The notes under the pieces: generated by a model
Told to the model about the DNA's origin: nothing
The model's input: the letters and a program-made list of their open reading frames with translations, nothing else
Database searches by the model: none
Source: Hyalella azteca
Lineage: Eukaryota; Arthropoda; Malacostraca; Amphipoda; Hyalellidae
Direction: 5' to 3'
NCBI RefSeq assembly: GCF_000764305.2
Contig: NW_025935717.1
Span: forward strand, 496,001-560,000
DNA length: 64,000 nt
Program-made: the position numbers and the translations under genes
Shown here: positions 58,701 through 64,000 of the stretch, in pieces
Layout: each line of letters opens with the position of its first letter
Position numbering within the stretch: the first letter of the stretch is position 1

Positions 58701-59128
58701 GGGGACAATATTATTTGATTGCTGCCATAATTTTGTCTATAGTACAATAAACTTTTTTTAATTCGTTTGATTAAAGGTATTCGTTGGCTTGTCTGATAGT
58801 AACGAAAACGAGAGAGAATATTTAGGATACATTTTATATATTTAATACTTTGTGCATTTCTAGAATACACACATCTTAATACCAAAAGGAAAATTCCCAT
58901 GATAATCGTTTGCCACTTCAAAAATTGCTTACGTGAATGATAACAAATGTTTTGAAAATCTTGCCTGCAGGCAAGGAAAAATTAAGAAGAATAAAATGTA
59001 TGGGCTAAAATGGAATTGAAACTCTATGAATTAAAAGATATATGACTAGAGAGAGTTTTTTGTAAGAATCAACTTGATTCAAGCTGAAGCTGTTTTTGCT
59101 TTTTACCTACCCTCATAATGGCCCTCAT
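55738..59128 (-). CDS. Gene A: secreted His/Lys/Gly-rich protein, 278 aa, 6 coding exons
   Basis: Reconstructed as complement(join(55738..55917, 56288..56440, 56918..57061, 57980..58119, 58491..58692, 59111..59128)). The sum is 837 nt, or 278 codons plus TAA. Exon 1 encodes MRAIMR; exon 2 completes a hydrophobic signal (TAVLVALAAALVSQ) and ends with QQVSHVATYPLLTAAG, with the phase-1 intron splitting the next Gly. Exons 3-6 are extremely rich in His and Lys (exon 3 starts GGHHHGHHGHHHKSHHKK; the C-terminus is HDHHESHHGHH). Exon lengths 144/153/180 match gene B exactly. All introns are GT-AG. The only start considered is the ATG 46 nt below a TCAGT initiator. An AATAAA lies about 120 nt past the stop (55613-55618). 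The family relationship is seen in the sequence; function is unknown. Metal (Zn/Cu) or polyanion binding is an inference from composition only. It is the most His-rich member and, with B, forms a sub-type. Confidence 0.87.
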
Positions 59129-59171
59129 GCTGCGAAGGCGATGATGTTGTCGGGCTGAGAGCAGCCGCAAG

Positions 59172-59204
59172 ACTGATGACTCTCACTCAACGGCGCTTTT
59201 TATA
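59172..59204 (-). promoter_or_regulatory. Gene A core promoter (TATA and TCAGT initiator)
   Basis: TATAAAAA on the minus strand at 59197-59204 is followed 30 bp later by TCAGT (59172-59176), the arthropod initiator consensus, with +1 at about 59174. The start codon follows 46 nt downstream, giving a very short 5' leader. Confidence 0.8.
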
Positions 59205-59626
59205 GCCGGCCACGCGGGTCAGTTCTTCGTTCGTTCGTCACGCACGCACGATGCCGAACAAACTTCCAAGTTAGTAACACAGAAGTTGTTCCTCGCAAGA
59301 GGAATTAAAATTCTAAGATAAACTTATTGATATTTTTACTAGCTCCATTAAACCATTTTTCATGCTGCCACAGTTGAACCCTTTATCAATTAAATCAGGA
59401 TAACTTCAGAGTAATGCCTGCACGTCGTAAACTTTCGTCATAATTCGGATATCGATTCCTAATATGACATCGGTTTATTATATAATCATAGGTGAAGCCA
59501 TTTTCCGTCCGAGATTTGAAATCTCCATCCAGGAACAGCATTCAATCATTGTGAGTAACATTCAAACAATTTTTGGGAAATGCGAGCGTCATTGTTACTA
59601 AGTTGCATGAAAAATTTTGTTAAACA

Positions 59627-60000
59627 GTAGATGGTGCATAGCAGTCATTTGCGTTAGCCACTAGATGGTTTCTGTCAATTGTGTTTGCCACTAGATTGCG
59701 ACTTTCGTTTGTGTTTGCCACTAGAATGTTACTGTCATTTGTGTTTGCCACTAGATGGTTTCTGCTAACTATGTTTGCCACTAGATGGTGATTGTCATTT
59801 GTGTTTGTCATTAGATGGTGACTGTCATTTGTGTTTGCTTCAAGATGGTTTCTGCCAATTGTGTTCACTAGATGGTGATAGTCATTTATGCTTGACACGT
59901 AGATAGTTTCTGCCAATTGTGTTAGCCACTAGATGGTTCCTGGTAATTGTGCTGGCCACTAGATGGTGGCTGTCATTTATGTTAGCCACTGTATGGCTGC
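59627..60000. repeat. 30-bp minisatellite with CTCF-like core CCACTAGATGG
   Basis: Thirteen units of the form GTTTGCCACTAGATGGTTTC plus TGTCATTTGT. The exact CCACTAGATGG core is kept in six of them; the others differ by one to a few bases. It lies about 430 bp upstream of the gene A promoter, outside the gene array. Confidence 0.82.
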
Positions 60001-60739
60001 TTGCCCAATGTTCATGCATGCAGGTTGTATGCTCCAGCGTCCAGGAACGATAAATTAAAATTTTCTAACGTTCAACATCGACGAGAATCAATGTCTTTTC
60101 CTTAGAATTTCATTACTAAACAAACCTGTATTTCATATACTCATCAATTTCAGTGAATGATCATATTTTACCAAATCATCTTTTCTTGAAATATAATTTT
60201 TTTATTTTTCAGTAACTAAGATCGTTTATTTTGTTTCATTATTTTATATTTTTTACTTTAATTTTATAAATGTATATAGTGAAGACTCACTCTCCTGCAA
60301 AACAACTTTTATTACGAATGAGTTACGAACTTGAATTATTGGATAGTTTGGTTTCGTACAAGATATTTGTGTAATTAAATATTATAGTAACACAGCATTT
60401 AACAAGAACTTACAAAATTTAAATAACAACGCTGTCAAAATCTGAATCCAGACAAAACGTATTCATTGTTTAGTTTCTAAGTTTCAGTTCAATCAGTTTC
60501 TTACACAAAGCTGGAGATCGAACAACCTCTTTGTAATGCAAGAACTTACGCAACACGTTTTCTGTTGCGATGCTCATCGCTTCTAAAAAACTGATCGACG
60601 CAACCTGCGGTCATATCAGCAAGCTTCTTCCTGGTACAGCCGGTCTCGAAACTTTACGTCGATTATTTCCGATGACGAATGCAACGCAATTATTCGTAAT
60701 TTCACACTGATTCGTAGCACTACTATGATTCGCACTCTC

Positions 60740-61095
60740 AAGCTTATGAGTAACAACACATTTCTTCGTAGCACCACACTGATTCGTAGCTTCAGACTGA
60801 TTCGTAGCTCCACACTAAATCATAGCTCCCATCTAATTCGTAGCTCCACACTAAATCATAGCTCCCATCTAATTCGTAGCTCCACACTAATTCGCAGCTC
60901 CACACTAATTCGTAGCTCCCATCTAATTCGTAGCTCCACACTAATTCACAGCTCCACACTAATTCGTAGCTCCCATCTAATTCGTAGCTCCACACTAATT
61001 CGCCGCTCCACACAAATTCGTAGCTTCATATATATTCGCAGCTCCACACTAATTCGTAGCTCCACACTAATTTGCAGCTCCACTCTAATTCTTCA
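60740..61095. repeat. 18-bp minisatellite ATTCGTAGCTCCACACTA
   Basis: About 19 units, alternating CACACTAATTCG and CCCATCTAATTCG variants. Because 18 is a multiple of 3, it creates long open frames on both strands that I take as artefacts. Confidence 0.85.
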
Positions 61096-61099
61096 ACGT

Positions 61100-61345
61100 C
61101 GTACATTTCGACGCTACTTCAACGTGGAAATTGTGTTGAATTCTGACGTAACAAAGCAATTTGTAGAAGGTCTTATCAGGTCAACATGTTCTATCATGAA
61201 TGTCACAGTATTCACGCGATTTCGACGTTGAAGCAACGTCGAAATGTATATACGACGTTGAAAAAACGACGTTTGTTCACTTTTCATTCTGGACTAATAT
61301 TCAACGTTATTTCAACGTTGTGAAATACGTTATTTCAACGTTGAT
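61100..61345. repeat. CAACGT-rich inverted repeat cluster
   Basis: Contains many TTCAACGT and ACGTTGAA motifs and one perfect hairpin, TTTCGACGTTG-AAG-CAACGTCGAAA at 61220-61244 (11-bp arms, 3-nt loop). Confidence 0.7.
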
Positions 61346-61479
61346 TTAACGTGTTATTGCCTGCGGGGATGCAACTAGGATTTAAGCGGAAGAAGGCAAG
61401 TATTTTAACGGATCCTTATCATAAATTACACAACATTCCTTTTCGTCACCTGCTCGCATCCTCTTATCCACCTGTTCTC

Positions 61480-61700
61480 GTTCACTATTTCACTCACTCT
61501 CTCTTCTCTAATCCGCCTATTTTCACTCTCTCTCCTCTAATCCACCAACTCTCACTCTCTCTCCTCTAATATACCTTCTCTCACTCTCTCTCTCTCCTCT
61601 AATCCACCTACTCTCACTCTCTCTCCTCCATTCCCCCTACTCTCACTCTCTCTCCTCTAATCCACCAACTCTCTCTCTCTCTCTCTTCTCTAATCCACCT
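61480..61700. repeat. Pyrimidine-rich repeat (about 30-bp unit)
   Basis: Units of CTCTCCTCTAATCCACC plus (A/T)ACTCTCACTCT; the plus strand is almost purine-free except for AAT and CA. A long polypyrimidine tract of this kind may form non-B DNA. Confidence 0.75.
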
Positions 61701-62794
61701 TCTGTAATCCTCCATTCCACCCTCGCACCTTCCCCTCCCGCCTTGTCGTACGTGACGGTGGCTTCGAGTCACGTTCAAGTGGACGAAAAATGCATTTTTT
61801 TGCGCATCGGCGCGCTTTTACTTTCAGTTCGACTGGACGAGCTCGTCTTTCGGTTGAAAGAAACTGAAAATTTGTGAAATTAATCAAGAAATAAATACGA
61901 AATAGTCTGGAAATGAATCGAATCCGTGTAGATAAACACTGATCAAATAAAAATCTATTGATTGAAATTGAAAAATTTAGGAACATTTCCACACTTTATC
62001 AATTATCGTTCATTACAGAGATGATTATCAAGTGTTAAATATTACGAATTCCATATAAATATATAATAAAACGTTTCATATTTTTAAATTATTACAATTA
62101 ATATAATTTTGTTGGGATCGAAATTAGTAATTTTGATACATACAATTACTGTTCAATCAACGTATTGTTGTTTAATCACTACCTCATATGCTAATTTTAA
62201 TTAGATCTAAATGGTTATTCCATTAATTTTAATGCGTTTGCATTTTCAGTCAAGTCGAATGAAAAGATTACAAACTCATCTATGAAAAATAATATCTTTC
62301 CACCATAGCTGCTGAAATGAAATCGAAAAACTAAAAAGAGCAGCGAAATCAACATTCAAGAAGTGTTTGCCTTCAGTAAATTCTTCATTTTTCGAATGGA
62401 ATATCGTCAAGTTATTTTGTAATCATTCACGTGATCATCGTCTCAATTATCTTGCAAAACTTTAATGAAGGCGAGTTATACTGAAAATTTTGTCCTGGGG
62501 TTTTGCATAACTAAAAGTGCTTCAAAAATTTTGAAATTAATTAACTCCTTTTTGCTAAGACTACTAAATATCGATAGGATAATGATCAGCAAAAATTCCT
62601 CCTTACGATCTCAAAGTTCCTGTGAACTGGACGATGTAACATGAAAAAATTCCAAGCCTCCATCCCCGTTCTCTGAAAGAATGATTCGGTTATATTGATC
62701 AAAAGCGACACACTGTCTGCACGCTCCCCCCCCCCTCTCACTTATCTTGCCTTATATTCATGTTCATCGCATAGTTCCAACTCGCATAATTTAG

Positions 62795-63330
62795 TTTCGT
62801 AAAATTCAGTTATGTAAAATTCAGCAATGTACAATTTAGTTTCGTAAAATTCAGCCACGTATACTTTAGTTGGTTATAATTCAGACACAAATAATTTTTA
62901 CGAAACTTCAGCTTCGTAGAATACAGCCTCATGTTATTCAGTTTCTTAAGCATCATTTTCGTGAACACCAGTTTCATAAAATTCAGCCTTGTATAATTCA
63001 GTTTCGTAAAATTAAGCCTCGTAGAATTTAGTTTCGTAAAATTCAGCCTCGTGTTATATTGTTTCGTGAATTTCAGTCTCATCAAATTTAGCCTCGTGGA
63101 ATTTAGTTTCCTTAACTTCAGTTTAGCAAAATTCAGTCTCGTAGAATTTAGTTCGTCAACTTCAGTTTTGTAAAATTCAGCCTTGAATTATTTAGTTTCG
63201 TAAATTTCAGCCTCGTAGAATTTATTTCGTAAACTTCAGTTTTGTGTAATCGGGCTCGAATTATTTACTTTCTTTAAAGTAAGTCTCGTATATTTTAATT
63301 TCATATAAATCAGCTTCGAAAATTCTGCGT
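62795..63330. repeat. 15-bp degenerate minisatellite
   Basis: Alternating 15-bp units AGTTTCGTAAAATTC and AGCCTCGTATAATTT, decaying at both ends; on the minus strand it reads as a five-residue repeat (LNFTK/LNSTR). Confidence 0.78.
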
Positions 63331-63550
63331 CTTATAGTTCTGGCTCACAGAATCCTGCAAGGCAGTAAAAATTCTGTCTCTTATAGTTCTGGCTCACAGA
63401 ATCCTGCAAGGCAGTAAAAATTCTGCGTATTATAGTTCTGGCTCATAGAATCCTGCAAGGCAGTAAAAATTCTGCGTATTATAGTTCTGGCTCACAGAAT
63501 CCTGCAAGGCAGTAAAAATTCTGCGTATTATAGTTCTGGCTCGCCTAATC
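63321..63550. repeat. 49-bp minisatellite
   Basis: Four and a half units containing TATAGTTCTGGCTCACAGAA followed by TCCTGCAAGGCAGTAAAAAT, nearly identical, 49 bp apart. The last unit is truncated and diverged. Confidence 0.85.
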
Positions 63551-64000
63551 CTGTTAGGTGGCAGCAAAAGATGCAGTCTTGTCGCACTCACTTGTTGGAC
63601 GTGTAATAAATGTATTATTAGAGACGATAAGTGCTTCCAAGAGCGACCATGAGTAATATCTTCCTGAGTTATATTAGAGACCATCTTGTAGAAAAGAAAG
63701 AAAAAATGAAGAAGAAATATAAGAAAGAAGATGCTGCATAAATGTTAATTTGAAGGTACAAATACATAAATAAATTACCTTAGAACGAGCATTTACTGTG
63801 AGATATTTGAAAATTAAGTATAGAATTTGTATGATTTAGCATAATCCTGCAAATTTAGCCAAACTCGTGCATATTTATTGACATTACGTAAAAAAATCAT
63901 CAAAATTTCATATTCCTGCTTTCAAATAATATAGCAAACCACGAAGTGATTAGTACACTCAGAAAATGAGTGAGTCATGTTGTTCAGATAGTGACGCGTT

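Larger units (their letters stand above)
59205..64000. other. Upstream flank of the gene array
   Basis: Six different minisatellite or simple-repeat tracts in 4.8 kb (30-, 18-, about 30-, 15- and 49-bp units plus a CAACGT cluster), the densest repeat region of the window. No exon of the family type is seen to the right of gene A, so the array may end here or continue beyond the window. Confidence 0.6.

Noticed and set aside
60725..61231. 168-codon LIRSST repeat ORF
   Set aside because: An 18-bp minisatellite without stops stays open in several frames on both strands, so openness is not evidence of coding.
62810..63085. 91-codon Leu/Asn/Thr/Lys repeat ORF
   Set aside because: 15-bp AT-rich minisatellite; divisible by three and stop-free by chance.
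1..64000. tRNA, rRNA, CRISPR arrays and bacterial operon signals
   Set aside because: None recognised; the tandem arrays have no spacer-repeat structure of CRISPR type and the genome is clearly eukaryotic.

Overview
The window looks like arthropod, most likely insect, nuclear DNA. It is AT-rich, has small spliced exons with GT-AG introns, TATA boxes followed about 30 bp later by CA- or TCAGT-type initiators, many minisatellites and short interspersed repeats. I see no bacterial features. The order or species cannot be fixed from the sequence alone.

The main content is a head-to-tail array of seven paralogous genes, all on the minus strand. Six are complete and one is cut by the left edge. 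I call them G to A from left to right: G (partial, start codon at 3941), F (12840 to 7787), E (19275 to 16398), D (29876 to 27132), C (40293 to 36511), B (51505 to 46338) and A (59128 to 55738). I rebuilt each from splice sites, because the exons are too short and split to show as single ORFs. All share one architecture: a tiny first coding exon of 2-8 codons; a second exon that completes a signal peptide and usually ends in a motif of the form QQ(F/V/I)S.V...(D/H).L..AAG(G); and four exons rich in His, Lys, Gly and Ser. Intron 1 is phase 0, intron 2 is phase 1 (splitting a Gly codon) and the rest are phase 0. Exon 4 is always 144 nt and exon 5 always 153 nt; exon 6 is 171 or 180 nt. The predicted proteins are secreted, strongly basic, low-complexity and His-rich. 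They resemble uncharacterised insect His/Lys/Gly-rich secreted proteins (possibly those grouped as DUF4779; recalled, not checked). Their function is unknown.

Repeat arrays and insertions repeatedly sit on the gene boundaries. Gene F has its first exon plus splice donor amplified into a 43-bp minisatellite of twelve units. Gene C has the end of exon 2 duplicated twice at exactly 130-bp spacing, giving two possible 33-nt phase-1 microexons. Gene B has a 2-kb exon 2 with nine 21-residue repeats, and its stop codon lies in the first unit of a 43-44-bp minisatellite. Gene G has a 922-bp terminal-inverted-repeat element 11 bp from an acceptor. Genes D and E share a nearly identical exon 4 in otherwise diverged genes, suggesting exon-confined gene conversion.

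The DNA between genes (3.5-8 kb each) and the 4.9 kb upstream of gene A carry short interspersed elements with (GTCY)n cores, a second dispersed family with a CATGCATTGTCTC core, and many minisatellites. One 30-bp minisatellite upstream of gene A repeats a CTCF-like core. Only a few weak unexplained ORFs occur there, the best at 32126-32698. I recognise no tRNA, rRNA, CRISPR or complete autonomous transposon.
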